Of a stretch of 64,000 nt of DNA, positions 26,187 to 35,691 are shown one piece after another. Every line of letters begins with the position of its first letter. The first letter of the stretch is position 1. This DNA comes from Serinicoccus profundi (GTDB taxonomy: Bacteria; Actinomycetota; Actinomycetes; Actinomycetales; Dermatophilaceae). Position numbers and translations under genes: made by a program. The notes beneath the pieces are model-generated. The model made no database searches. It was not told where the DNA came from and saw only the letters and a list, made by a program, of their open reading frames with translations. Where the stretch lies: NCBI RefSeq assembly GCF_008001015.1, contig NZ_CP042862.1, positions 620,001 to 684,000 of the forward strand, in the 5' to 3' direction.

Positions 26187-27170
26187 TCAACGAGGCAGCG
26201 CGGACCGTGCGTCGGCCAGGTGATCGCGGGCGGAGGAGACGAGGGACCGCAGCCGCTGGAGCTCCTTGACCACCACGTCGGCGGGGAGGGTCCAGGTGAG
26301 GTCGTCCGTCGCGCCGGTCGACAGACCGGCGCGTGCCCGGTGCACCTCCAGCACCAGGTCCTCCGCGTCGGACAGCTCGGCCCTGGCCGGTGCGGTCTGC
26401 GACCGTTCCACCTCGGCCTCCGCCAGCTCGATGAGGATCCGCGTGTCCGCGAGGTCCTGGTCCAGGCTGACGACGTCACCCCCGAGGAGGCGGCTCAGCT
26501 CCTGCGCTCGTCGTCGCGCCTCGGCGGCACGTGCGGACGCGCGTCGCCGGTGACGCCAGGCGGTGATGGCGACGAGGACGACGGCGAGCGCCAGCAGGAG
26601 GCCCACGGCCCACGCTGCCGCGGTGCGCGTCTGCTGCGCGGTGTCCACAGGGTCAAGGGCGGTGATCTCGACGACGGCAGTGCGCACGGCGCCGGGTGCG
26701 TCCTGCGCCCGGGCCTGGGCGGTGAGCTCCTCGACGATGGCCGAGACCGCGTCCGGATCGAGGCCGGCCGCCGGGGGGACGAGGGCGGAGGCGTCCGCGT
26801 CGTCGACGCTGACCGCGACGGCCAGGTCCTGCTCGCCCAGCCCTGACAGCTCCGCCGTCTGCGCGAGCCAGTCCGCGCCCTCCTGCCCCGCGAAGTCGTC
26901 CACGACGACGACGAAGAGCTGGAGCCCGGTGCGTTCGGTGAACCTGTCCTGCGCCGATGTCAGCTCTTCGGTCCCGGTGAGCACCTCGGCCTGGTCCACG
27001 AGCTCGTCCGGGAGGTCGAAGGGTTCCTGGGCGCTCACCTCAGCAGGACGGAGGGGGCCGATCAGCGGGGCACCGGCGATGACGGCCAGGAGGGCGGCCC
27101 AGGCGAGGCGGTGCCGTGAGCTCGGCGGGCCCGTCGGTCTCCGTGCGTGGCCCGCTGACCGCCGCAGCAT
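26187..27170 (-). CDS. TPM-domain membrane protein 1 of the PspA cluster
   Basis: The 327-residue protein has an N-terminal signal or anchor (LAWAALLAVIAGAPLIGPLRPAEVSA). An extracellular TPM (YgcG/Psb32-type) domain starts QEPFDLPDELVDQAEVLTGTEEL and includes TGLQLFVVVVDDFAGQEGADWLAQTAELSGLGEQDLAVAVSVDD. A transmembrane helix at about 187-207 (WAVGLLLALAVVLVAITAWRHRRR) leads to a cytoplasmic coiled coil. It lacks the Gly- or Arg-rich tail of its two paralogues. Its ATG overlaps the stop of paralogue 2 (TGATG), so it is the last gene of the minus-strand cluster. The function is unknown. Confidence 0.75.
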   Translation of the reverse strand: MLRRSAGHARRPTGPPSSRHRLAWAALLAVIAGAPLIGPLRPAEVSAQEPFDLPDELVDQAEVLTGTEELTSAQDRFTERTGLQLFVVVVDDFAGQEGADWLAQTAELSGLGEQDLAVAVSVDDADASALVPPAAGLDPDAVSAIVEELTAQARAQDAPGAVRTAVVEITALDPVDTAQQTRTAAAWAVGLLLALAVVLVAITAWRHRRRASARAAEARRRAQELSRLLGGDVVSLDQDLADTRILIELAEAEVERSQTAPARAELSDAEDLVLEVHRARAGLSTGATDDLTWTLPADVVVKELQRLRSLVSSARDHLADARSALPR

Positions 27171-28828
27171 CAGAAGCGACCCCCGCCGCGGCTTCGCGAG
27201 GACCGGCCCCGCGAGGATCGCCGTCGTGCCGAGCGCCTCGCGGAGGACCGTCGGCGTGCCGAGCGCCGGCGCGCGGCGCGTGCCCCCTGAGAGCGGCCGC
27301 CGCTGCTGGAGGCGACGGCGGCCACCAGGCCCAGCACGGGTGCCATGACGGTCTGGAGCTGACCTGCCGCCGCCTGGATGGCCTCGGCGCGTGCCGGGGG
27401 GTCGTGCGGATGAGACTGCAGGGCCGAGGTCGCCCTCTCGATGGCGCGGTCCACACCGGCTGCGTCCACGGCAGCGACCTGCTCCAGGCCCAGGCGGGTA
27501 CCTCGGTCGAGGTGGGTCTGGAGGCTGGCGCGGTGCCGTCGGGCCTCGTCCAGTGCCCGACGCAAGGAGGTCTCCTGGGGGCGGAGCTCCCGCAGGGCCG
27601 CCTCCAGCTCTGCCGCGGGGTGCTCTGCCCGGTCCAGCAGCGTCTGTGCGCTCTGGCGTGCCTGCTCACCGCTCAGCAGGCTGTGGGCGGCCTTCCCGAA
27701 GTGCTGCTGACCCACGAAGGCGAGCGACGCCGCGTGGTCCGACCGGGCCTGGCGCAGCGACTCCCTGGACTCCGTGAGGAGCTGGCTGACCCGTCCGCGC
27801 AACCACGCCTGGTCGAGCTCCGCCATCCGCGACTCGACCGCGTCGGCCCTCGCCACCTGGTCCTCGACGGTGACGGTGAGGTCGTCGAGCCGGGAGGTGT
27901 CCTGCTGCATCGAACGGGCGAGGTCCACGTGCTCCAAGGCGAGGGACAGCCTGCGGTGGGCGTCCTCGAGGGACTGCCGGGCCGAGTGCAGAGAGCTCTG
28001 CCACTGGCCGAGGGTCGCCTGAGCCGGGAGCCGGCCACTCTGTTGCCGGGGGACGGTGCCGAGTTCGAGGACACCGCGATCCAGTCTGGTGGCCGCCTCC
28101 GTCGCCGTGGTGCGCAGTCGCTCGGCCTCCGCGTCCCCCAGCTGCAGCTCGACGAAGGCCTGCTCCTGCTCGGCCCGGTCCGCGAGCTCACGGGTCCGAC
28201 CCACGAGCTCGGCGACCCGGGCGCGCTCGGCGTCCACCTGCTCGGCGCGCGCCCGCCGGTCCCGTCGTCGCCGCGCGACCCTCGGACCGAGCACGGCTGC
28301 CCCGACACCGCCGAGGACGCCCAGGACCGCCGCCCAGATCCCGCCGAAGAGCCACCAGTTGAAGCCGGTGACGGCGTCCTGGAACCCCGTCGTCGCGGCG
28401 GTGGCGGCGGCGTCCCAGTCGGACTCGCGCAGGGCGGGCTCGATCTTCTCGACGGCCACCCTCTGGGTTTGCCCGTCACTGAGCTCGGTCTGCTCCACGT
28501 ACCCGTAGCGGCGGTCCTGCACGGCGACAGCGACGAGGATGTCGCCGTCCTCCAGACCGGCCAGGTCGAAGGTCTGGTCCGCCCACTCCGGGCCAGGGAG
28601 TCCGTCGAAGCTGTCCACGAAGACCAGGTGAAGGTCGACCTGGTGCTCTGCGGACAGCGCGGAGATCTGGGCCTCCACGTCCGCGCTCGTCGACGACGAC
28701 AGGACCCCGGCCTCGTCGACGAGCGGCGAGAGGTCGTCCAGCGGAGGGGTGGCCGAGGCCGACGCCGCCCCGAGCCCGAGGCTCAGGACGACGCCGGCGA
28801 GCGCCAGGGCAGGCTGCGGTCGCCTCAC
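27170..28828 (-). CDS. TPM-domain membrane protein 2 with an Arg/Ser-rich tail
   Basis: The 552-residue protein begins at GTG 28828 with a signal peptide (PALALAGVVLSLGLGAASASA). An extracellular TPM domain follows (PLVDEAGVLSSSTSADVEAQISALSAEHQVDLHLVFVDSFDGLPGPEWADQTFDLAGLEDGDILVAVAVQDRRYGYVEQ). A membrane helix is at about 184-207 (FNWWLFGGIWAAVLGVLGGVGAAVLG). About 280 residues of heptad-rich coiled coil come next, then a very basic tail of repeated ARRRS/RSSRGRS units ending RSRGGGRF. The coiled coil and tail are predicted cytoplasmic. It starts 29 nt after the pspA stop. Family members are linked to membrane stress; no reaction can be assigned. Confidence 0.75.
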   Translation of the reverse strand: MRRPQPALALAGVVLSLGLGAASASATPPLDDLSPLVDEAGVLSSSTSADVEAQISALSAEHQVDLHLVFVDSFDGLPGPEWADQTFDLAGLEDGDILVAVAVQDRRYGYVEQTELSDGQTQRVAVEKIEPALRESDWDAAATAATTGFQDAVTGFNWWLFGGIWAAVLGVLGGVGAAVLGPRVARRRRDRRARAEQVDAERARVAELVGRTRELADRAEQEQAFVELQLGDAEAERLRTTATEAATRLDRGVLELGTVPRQQSGRLPAQATLGQWQSSLHSARQSLEDAHRRLSLALEHVDLARSMQQDTSRLDDLTVTVEDQVARADAVESRMAELDQAWLRGRVSQLLTESRESLRQARSDHAASLAFVGQQHFGKAAHSLLSGEQARQSAQTLLDRAEHPAAELEAALRELRPQETSLRRALDEARRHRASLQTHLDRGTRLGLEQVAAVDAAGVDRAIERATSALQSHPHDPPARAEAIQAAAGQLQTVMAPVLGLVAAVASSSGGRSQGARAARRRSARRRSSARRSARRRSSRGRSSRSRGGGRF

Positions 28829-28857
28829 GGCGAACGTCCCCGGCAGGGCCCGGGCCG

Positions 28858-29574
28858 TCAGCCCTGGCTCTTGAGCTGCTGCAGCCGGGCCTCGATCTCG
28901 GCGTCGCCGTCCCCGGCCTCCAGCTCGGCGAACTGGTCCTCCAGGCTGGCCGACTGCGCCTCCGCGCGGCCGGCGACCATGGCCTCCTGCTTGCGGATGC
29001 TGTCCTCCCACCGGGACAGGTCGCTGCTGGGGTCCATGACGTCGATGGAGGACATGGCGTCCTGGACCTTCTCCTGCGCCTCGACCGAGCGGGCGCGGGC
29101 GACCAGCGTGCTGCGGCGGGACTTGAGGTCCTCCAGCTTGGTCTTCATCGTGACCAGCCCGGTCTTGAGCTGCTCGACGGTCTGGTTCTGCTGCGCGATC
29201 GTCGGCTCGGCGGTCTTGACGTCGTTCTCGTGCTGGATCTGACGGCCCAGCGCCACCCGCGCGAGGTTGTCAAACTTGAAGGCGCCGTCCGGGTCGCCCG
29301 CGCCCCGCATCTCCTCCGCCTTGGCCGAGGCGGCAGCAGCCTTGCGGCCCCACTCCGCCGCGGCCTCGCGGTCGGTCTGCAGGTCGGCCTCGGCCATCCG
29401 CACGTTGGCGATGGTCTGCGCCACGGCCTCCTCGGCCTCCGCGATGGAGTTGGTGTAGTCCCGGACCAGCTGGTCCAGCATCTTCTCCGGGTCCTCCGCG
29501 CGGTCCAGCAGCGCGTTGATGTTGGCGCGCGCGAGCTGGCTCACCCGGCCGAGGATCGTCTGCTTCTGGGTCAT
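28858..29574 (-). CDS. pspA: PspA/IM30-family membrane-stress protein
   Basis: The 238-residue, almost wholly helical coiled-coil protein starts KQTILGRVSQLARANINALLDRAEDPEKMLDQLVRDYTNSIAEAEEAVAQTIANVRMAEADL, the characteristic PspA/Vipp1 N-terminal amphipathic helix and hairpin. ESCRT-III-like PspA proteins polymerise on damaged membranes. It ends at the DAEIEARLQQLKSQG helix. It sits between TPM paralogues 3 and 2 on the same strand. No PspF or PspBC is visible. Confidence 0.93.
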   Translation of the reverse strand: MTQKQTILGRVSQLARANINALLDRAEDPEKMLDQLVRDYTNSIAEAEEAVAQTIANVRMAEADLQTDREAAAEWGRKAAAASAKAEEMRGAGDPDGAFKFDNLARVALGRQIQHENDVKTAEPTIAQQNQTVEQLKTGLVTMKTKLEDLKSRRSTLVARARSVEAQEKVQDAMSSIDVMDPSSDLSRWEDSIRKQEAMVAGRAEAQSASLEDQFAELEAGDGDAEIEARLQQLKSQG

Positions 29575-29691
29575 GTGTGCTGTCCTTTCTCCACCCGCGG
29601 TGATCCGCGGGTCCTGCTGGTCAGAGGTCGAGGGTATGACGTGCCCGCGCCGTTCGCGGTTGCGAGCGTCCCGGCCCGGGCCTGGGTCTGC

Positions 29692-31776
29692 TCAGAATCG
29701 GCCGCCCGAGAAGTTCCCCCCTCCGCCGCCGCCGAAGCCGCCTCCGCTGAAGCCGCCCCCGCCGCCGAAGCTCCCGCCGCCCCCGCCGAAGGAGCCTCCA
29801 CCACCCCAGCCGCCGCTGTGGCGGTGCGAGCTGCCGGCGCCCGAGAGGATGCCGCCCAGCAGCACCGACCACGGGTCGATGCCGCGGGAGCCACGACCGG
29901 AGTAGGGGCCGCCGAGGCCGCCCGGGCCGCCCCACTGGTCGGCGTCCCGCTGGGCCTCGGTGAGCGCCTGCTCCCCGAGCTGCTCGGCGCGGGTCAGCAG
30001 GTCCATGGCCGCGGTCGGCGAGTCGGAGGCCTGGGCGACCGCCTCGTCGTAGAGCCGGAGGGCCTCGGAGATCCGGGTGCGGGCGCCGCTGCTCACCGCG
30101 CCGCGACGAGTGGCGATGGTCTGGTTGATGCTCTGCAGCCGGGCTCCGACCCGGCTCACCCGGGTGTCGAAGTCGCCGCGCATCTTGGCCGCGTGACGGT
30201 CGGACTCGCGCATCGGCTCCAGCAGGGCGTCGAGGTCGTGCTCGGCGGCGTCGAGCTCCGCGAGCGCCCGCAGCGGGTCGCCGCCCTCACGGCTGGCCTG
30301 GGCCTGCTCGATCGCGGCCCGGGCCCGCTGCACCGCCTGGGTGACCGTGGGCTCGCTGCCCGCCAGCCGCCGCGCGTCCTGCAGATCGGCGGACAACGAG
30401 GCGATGCCGCCCGCGATCGCCTCACCGGCCCCGCGCAGCTCGGCGTCGGCGGTCGAGATCTGGTCGAGCAGGGCGGCCGCCTGGCCGATGGACTCCTCCG
30501 CGGCACGCGCGGCGGCGACGGCGGAGGCGCGGTCGTCGCGCTCCAGCGACTGACGGCCCGCCGTGACGAATCCGTCGGCGGAGTCGAGCAGGTTGGTCGC
30601 CTGGTCGAGGTTGCCCCGCACCGTGGCCAGCGCGGAGGCCGGATGACGCGCCTCCAGGCCGCGCAGTTCCTGCCCTGCCGCCGGCAGCCGGTCGCGGGTC
30701 TCGCGGGCCCTGGTCGCGAGCTCGGCGAGGAACTGCGGCGCGCGGTCCTGCAACGAGCGCAGCCGCGCGAACTCCTGGGTCTGGGCGTCCAGCTCGGCCC
30801 GGGCGGTCCCGGTGAGCTCCAGGATCCGGCCGAGCATGCCGCGCTGGACGCTCTCCGGCTCCTCGGTGTCGTCGTCGAGCTGCTGGCGCAGGCTGAAGGC
30901 CTCCTTCGCCGCGGCCCGCGCTCGGGCCAGCGCCGCGGTGAACGCCTCGGTCCGCTGCGTGCCGAACTGCGCCTGCGCGAAGTCGAGCTCCTCACCGGCC
31001 GAGCGCACGGCGTTGTCCATGCCCACGAGTGCCTCGGCCGCCTCGCGGTGCAGCTCGGACAGGCTGCGGCCCTGGGCCTGCGGGGGGACCGGGGCGCCCG
31101 GGTCCGGCCGTCGCTTGCGCCGGCCCGCGGCCATGGCGACGCCGCCGACGACGAGGGGGGCGAAGAAGAGCAGGGGGAAGGCGCCGCCCAGCCCGCCGGA
31201 GGAGCTGGGATAGACCGACTCGTCGTCGGGCACGCTCACGCCCCCGCCCGAGGAGCCGCCGGCATACTCCCGGGCGAAGCCCTCGGTCGCGCCCTCGATG
31301 GCTCCCGCCCAGTCGTCCTGCGCCAGCCGCGGCTCGATGTCCTCCAGCTGCACGGTCTGGAGCTGGTCGTCCGACAGGCTCCCGCCGACGTCCCCGACGC
31401 CGTAGGCGCGTTGGTCCACCGCGACCGCCAGCAGCAGGTCGCCGGTGCCCATCGCGGACTCCTCGGAGGTGAGCTCGGCCCACTGCGGCCCGTCGACCGT
31501 CTCGCCGGAGGCGTCGGTGAAGGTGTCGACGTAGGCGACGAAGAGCTGAAGGCCGGTCTCCTCGCGCAACGCCTCGATCTGCTCGGCGGCCTCGGCCTCC
31601 TCCTCGTCGCTGAGCACGTCGGCCGGGTCGTAGACCGACTCCTCGAGATAGCTCGGCTCCTCCGCGGCGGCGCTCACCGCCAGCAGCGGGGTGACGGCGA
31701 TCGCGGCGCCGACGGCCAGGATGCGGCTGGCCGCCCCCGCCCGCGCCGCCCTGGAGCGATGTGTCAACTGGCTCAC
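29692..31776 (-). CDS. TPM-domain membrane protein 3 with a Gly-rich tail
   Basis: The 694-residue protein starts at GTG 31776 with AGGAAG upstream and has a signal peptide (RILAVGAAIAVTPLLAVSAAAEE). The TPM domain is ESVYDPADVLSDEEEAEAAEQIEALREETGLQLFVAYVDTFTDASGE ... GTGDLLLAVAVDQRAYGVGDVGG. A membrane helix (FPLLFFAPLVVGGVAMAAGRRKRR) and ~400 residues of coiled coil follow. The tail after residue 645 is nearly all Gly with Phe, Ser and Trp, and ends NFSGGRF. Gly-rich tails are common in TPM proteins. It is divergent from mfd. It heads the cluster, 117 bp before pspA. Confidence 0.8.
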   Translation of the reverse strand: MSQLTHRSRAARAGAASRILAVGAAIAVTPLLAVSAAAEEPSYLEESVYDPADVLSDEEEAEAAEQIEALREETGLQLFVAYVDTFTDASGETVDGPQWAELTSEESAMGTGDLLLAVAVDQRAYGVGDVGGSLSDDQLQTVQLEDIEPRLAQDDWAGAIEGATEGFAREYAGGSSGGGVSVPDDESVYPSSSGGLGGAFPLLFFAPLVVGGVAMAAGRRKRRPDPGAPVPPQAQGRSLSELHREAAEALVGMDNAVRSAGEELDFAQAQFGTQRTEAFTAALARARAAAKEAFSLRQQLDDDTEEPESVQRGMLGRILELTGTARAELDAQTQEFARLRSLQDRAPQFLAELATRARETRDRLPAAGQELRGLEARHPASALATVRGNLDQATNLLDSADGFVTAGRQSLERDDRASAVAAARAAEESIGQAAALLDQISTADAELRGAGEAIAGGIASLSADLQDARRLAGSEPTVTQAVQRARAAIEQAQASREGGDPLRALAELDAAEHDLDALLEPMRESDRHAAKMRGDFDTRVSRVGARLQSINQTIATRRGAVSSGARTRISEALRLYDEAVAQASDSPTAAMDLLTRAEQLGEQALTEAQRDADQWGGPGGLGGPYSGRGSRGIDPWSVLLGGILSGAGSSHRHSGGWGGGGSFGGGGGSFGGGGGFSGGGFGGGGGGNFSGGRF

Positions 31777-31863
31777 GCTTCCTGATCCTGCCTGACGGCG
31801 CTGGTGGGCGCCACCCTGGGGTCGTCCGGGCTCGCGCGGGGCACGTCCGTCGGTCGCCGGATC

Positions 31864-31869
31864 TAGACT
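31864..31869 (+). promoter_or_regulatory. -10 box of mfd
   Basis: TAGACT lies 41 nt before ATG 31911, giving a leader of about 35 nt. It is the same hexamer used at metG and rplY. Confidence 0.4.
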
Positions 31870-31910
31870 GGATCGTCGTTCTCCCCGACTCTCCCGTGAG
31901 GCCTTCCCGT

Positions 31911-34900
31911 ATGCCGCTCCTCCCGCTCCTCGCCGCCCTGCGCACCCAGGCGGCGGTCGCCGCCGTGCTGGAGACCGCGGCCCGCGGCGAGGCCGCGCTC
32001 GAGGTGTCCGCAGCACCCGGTCTGCACCCGGCACTGCTGGCGCTGCTCGCCGCGGGGGAGGGCAGCGAGGGGGCCCGTGGGGACGCTGGTGATGCCGCGC
32101 CCGCGCCGCTGCTCGCCGTCACCGCCACGGGCCGGGAGGCCGACGACCTCGTCGGGATGCTCGGGGAGCTGCTGCCCGGCGGCGCCGACGACGTCGCGGG
32201 CTTCCCCAGCTGGGAGACCCTCCCGCACGAGCGGCTCAGCCCTCGCTCGGACACCGTCGGTCACCGACTGGCCACCCTGCGTCGGCTGGCCCACCCCGAC
32301 CTGACCGGTCAGGACCCGGCGACCGGCCCGGTGCGGGTCGTGGTCGCGAGCGTCCGTGCCCTGCTCCAGCCCCTCGTCAAGGGCCTCGGTGACCTCGTCC
32401 CCGTGGCCCTGCGCGCCGGCGACGACCGGCCGCTCACCGAGGTGGTCGAGGCGCTGGCGGCGGCGGCCTACACCCGCGTCGACATGGTCGAGCGGCGCGG
32501 CGAGTTCGCCGTGCGCGGCGGGATCCTCGACGTCTTCCCGCCGACCGAGGAGCACCCGGTGCGGGTGGAGTTCTGGGGCGACACGGTCGAGGAGGTGCGG
32601 TGGTTCAAGGTCGCCGACCAGCGCAGCCTGGAGATCGCCGGGCACGGGCTCTACGCCCCGCCGTGCCGGGAGGTGCTGCTCACCGATGACGTGCGCGCCC
32701 GGGCGGCCGAGCTCGTCGACGTCCTGCCCGGTGCGGAGGACATGCTCGCCAAGATCGCCGAGGGCATCGCGGTGGAGGGTATGGAGTCGCTCGCCCCCGC
32801 GCTCGTCGACGGCATGGAGACGGTGGTCGACGTGCTCCCCACGACCTCCCGGGTCGTCGTGCTCGACCCGGAGCGGGTGCGGACCCGCGCGCACGACCTG
32901 GTCCGCACCAGCGAGGAGTTCATGCGGGCCGGGTGGGCCGCCGCGGCCGGGGGCGGCGCCGCGGTGCCGATCGACCTGCAGCAGGTGCTCGGCACCGCCT
33001 CCTCGTGGTCGTTGGCGGACATGCGCGGCCACACCCTGTCCTCCGGCCGGTCGTGGTGGTCGCTGTCGACCTTCGCCGCGGACGAGTCGCTGGAGGAGTT
33101 CGTCCGGCACGACACCCCGGATGGTGAGGCCCGCGAGGGACGCGAGGAGCCGGAGGGCGCTGCGGGTGCACCGGACGACGCACCCCCCACCCTCGACGTG
33201 CCCTCGAGCCCGGTCACGGCATACCGCAGCGACGTCGATGCCTTCGTCACTGACGCGCGCGGCTGGCTCGCCCAGGGGCGCCCGGTCGTCGTGGCGCTCG
33301 AGGGTCACGGCCTGGCGCGTCGCGTCGGGGAGGTGCTCAGCGAGCGCGAGGTCGCCCACCAGGTGGTCGACAGCCTGGCCGACCTCGGTGACGACCCGCT
33401 GCCGACCGACCGGCTGACGGTGACCACCGGCCGGGTGGGTCGCGGCTTCCTGCTCGACGACGTCGGGCTCGTCCTGCTCGGCGAGACCGACCTCACCGGC
33501 AGCCAGGCCACCGGGGGCAGCACCAAGGACATGCGACGCATGCCCTCGCGCCGGCGCCAGGGCGTCGACCCGCTGCAGCTGCGGCCGGGCGACTACGTCG
33601 TGCACGAGCAGCACGGGGTGGGCCGCTTCGTCGAGATGGCGCAGCGGCAGGTGCAGGGCGCCACCCGGGAGTACGTCGTGCTGGAGTACGCCCCGTCCAA
33701 GCGCAACCAGCCCGGCGACCGGCTCTACCTGCCGACCGACCAGCTGGACCAGCTGACGAAGTACGTCGGCGGCGAGGCGCCCACCCTGCACCGCCTCGGT
33801 GGCGCGGACTGGCAGAAGACCAAGTCGCGGGCGCGCAAGCACGTCAAGCAGATCGCCGCCGAGCTCATCCGGCTCTACTCCGCGCGCCAGGCGACCAAGG
33901 GGCACGCCTTCGGCCCCGACTCGCCGTGGCAGCGCGAGCTCGAGGACGCCTTCGCCTACGTCGAGACCCCGGACCAGCTCGTCTCGATCGAGGAGGTCAA
34001 GGCCGACATGGAGAAGACCGTGCCGATGGACCGCCTCATCAGCGGCGACGTCGGCTACGGCAAGACCGAGATCGCCGTGCGCTCGGCCTTCAAGGCGATC
34101 CAGGACGGCAAGCAGGTCGGGGTGCTCGTGCCCACGACCCTGCTCGTGCAGCAGCACTTCCAGACCTTCTCCGAGCGGTATGCGCAGTTCCCGGTCACGG
34201 TGAAGGCGTTGTCGCGCTTCCAGAGCGACAAGGAGGCCAAGGAGGTCATCGACGGGCTGGCGGACGGCTCGGTCGACCTCGTCATCGGCACCCACCGCAT
34301 CCTCGGCTCCACCGTGCGCTTCAAGGACCTCGGGCTGGTCATCATCGACGAGGAGCAACGCTTCGGGGTCGAGCACAAGGAGCAGCTCAAGGCGCTGCGC
34401 ACCAATGTCGACGTGCTCGCGATGTCGGCGACGCCCATCCCGCGCACCCTGGAGATGGCGATCACCGGCATCCGGGAGATGTCGACCCTGGCCACGCCTC
34501 CCGAGGAGCGGCACCCGGTGCTGACCTTCGTCGGCGGCTACGACGAGAAGCAGATCGCGGCGGCGATCCGGCGCGAGCTGCTGCGTGACGGGCAGGTCTT
34601 CTTCGTGCACAACAAGGTCAGCTCGATCGAGAAGATCGCCTCCCGGCTGCGGGACCTCGTGCCCGAGGCCCGCGTGGAGACCGCCCACGGGCAGATGGGT
34701 GAGCACCGTCTGGAGCAGGTGGTCCTCGACTTCTGGGAGCGGCGCTTTGACGTGCTGGTCTGCACGACGATCGTCGAGACCGGGCTGGACATCTCCAACG
34801 CCAACACCCTCGTCGTGGACCGGGCGGACACCTTCGGTCTCTCCCAGCTGCACCAGCTGAGGGGCCGGGTCGGTCGTGGCCGGGAGCGGGCCTACGCCTA

Positions 34901-35621
34901 CTTCCTCTACCCGCCCGAGAAGCCGCTCACCGAGACGGCGGTGGACCGGCTCCAGACGATCGCCGCCAACACCGACCTCGGGGCCGGTATGGCGGTGGCG
35001 ATGAAGGACCTGGAGATCCGCGGTGCCGGCAACCTGCTCGGCGGTGAGCAGTCCGGTCACATCGAGGGCGTCGGCTTCGACCTCTACGTCCGGCTCGTCG
35101 GCGAGGCCGTGGCGGCCTTCAAGGGTGAGGGCGAGGCCCCGCCCGCGGAGGTCAAGATCGAGCTGCCGGTCGATGCCCACCTACCGCACGACTACGTGCC
35201 GGGGGAGCGGCTGCGGCTGGAGGCATACCGCAAGCTCGCGCAGGTGGCCGACGAGGACTCCCTGGAACGGATCCGCGAGGAGCTGGTCGACCGCTACGGC
35301 GCGCCGCCCGCCCCGGTGCAGACGCTCCTGGAGGTCGCCCGGCTGCGCACCGTGGCGCGTGCCGCCGGCATCAGCGACATCGCGATCCAGGGCCAGATGA
35401 TCCGCTTCGCCCCGGTGGAGAACCTCCGCGAGAGCCAGCAGCTAAGGCTCACCCGGGTCTACAAGGGCACGATCATCAAGCCCGCGCTGCGCCAGATCCT
35501 CGTGCCGGTGCCCAAAACCGCGCCGATCGGCGGCAAGCCGCTGCGCGACCAGGAGATCCTCGACTGGGCGAGCCAGCTCGTCCGCGGCATCCTGCTCGAC
35601 GACTTCGCCGCCGCACGCTGA
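31911..35621 (+). CDS. mfd: Transcription-repair coupling factor
   Basis: The 1236-residue ATPase releases RNA polymerase stalled at lesions and recruits UvrA. The N-terminal UvrB-homology module (FPSWETLPHERLSPRSDTVGHRL, VRGGILDVFPPTEEHPVRVEFWGD) is followed by the RNA-polymerase-interacting domain at about 555-600 (GDYVVHEQHGVGRFVEM). The SF2 translocase motor has Walker A GDVGYGKTE (about 712), the DEEQR box (about 813), MSATPIPRTL, and the TRG/VI motif HQLRGRVGRGRERAYAYF. The C-terminal autoinhibitory domain is present. ATG 31911 has GAGG 9 nt upstream; GTG 31896 is an alternative. It is complete. Confidence 0.96.
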   Translation: MPLLPLLAALRTQAAVAAVLETAARGEAALEVSAAPGLHPALLALLAAGEGSEGARGDAGDAAPAPLLAVTATGREADDLVGMLGELLPGGADDVAGFPSWETLPHERLSPRSDTVGHRLATLRRLAHPDLTGQDPATGPVRVVVASVRALLQPLVKGLGDLVPVALRAGDDRPLTEVVEALAAAAYTRVDMVERRGEFAVRGGILDVFPPTEEHPVRVEFWGDTVEEVRWFKVADQRSLEIAGHGLYAPPCREVLLTDDVRARAAELVDVLPGAEDMLAKIAEGIAVEGMESLAPALVDGMETVVDVLPTTSRVVVLDPERVRTRAHDLVRTSEEFMRAGWAAAAGGGAAVPIDLQQVLGTASSWSLADMRGHTLSSGRSWWSLSTFAADESLEEFVRHDTPDGEAREGREEPEGAAGAPDDAPPTLDVPSSPVTAYRSDVDAFVTDARGWLAQGRPVVVALEGHGLARRVGEVLSEREVAHQVVDSLADLGDDPLPTDRLTVTTGRVGRGFLLDDVGLVLLGETDLTGSQATGGSTKDMRRMPSRRRQGVDPLQLRPGDYVVHEQHGVGRFVEMAQRQVQGATREYVVLEYAPSKRNQPGDRLYLPTDQLDQLTKYVGGEAPTLHRLGGADWQKTKSRARKHVKQIAAELIRLYSARQATKGHAFGPDSPWQRELEDAFAYVETPDQLVSIEEVKADMEKTVPMDRLISGDVGYGKTEIAVRSAFKAIQDGKQVGVLVPTTLLVQQHFQTFSERYAQFPVTVKALSRFQSDKEAKEVIDGLADGSVDLVIGTHRILGSTVRFKDLGLVIIDEEQRFGVEHKEQLKALRTNVDVLAMSATPIPRTLEMAITGIREMSTLATPPEERHPVLTFVGGYDEKQIAAAIRRELLRDGQVFFVHNKVSSIEKIASRLRDLVPEARVETAHGQMGEHRLEQVVLDFWERRFDVLVCTTIVETGLDISNANTLVVDRADTFGLSQLHQLRGRVGRGRERAYAYFLYPPEKPLTETAVDRLQTIAANTDLGAGMAVAMKDLEIRGAGNLLGGEQSGHIEGVGFDLYVRLVGEAVAAFKGEGEAPPAEVKIELPVDAHLPHDYVPGERLRLEAYRKLAQVADEDSLERIREELVDRYGAPPAPVQTLLEVARLRTVARAAGISDIAIQGQMIRFAPVENLRESQQLRLTRVYKGTIIKPALRQILVPVPKTAPIGGKPLRDQEILDWASQLVRGILLDDFAAAR

Positions 35622-35627
35622 CCTTCG

Positions 35628-35644
35628 CCGAGGCGGGGCCTCGG
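35628..35644 (+). terminator. Short hairpin after mfd
   Basis: CCGAGGC (35628-35634) and GCCTCGG (35638-35644) form a 7-bp stem with a 3-nt loop, 7 nt after the mfd stop. It has no T-tract. Confidence 0.35.
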
Positions 35645-35691
35645 GCGGCGCTCGGCTGCTTCCAGCTCGACGCTGACCTACACAGGGGTTC

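Noticed and set aside
31863-35180. Antisense frame of about 1100 codons opposite mfd
   Set aside because: It is a mirror of mfd, with composition typical of antisense GC-rich frames and no recognisable domain.
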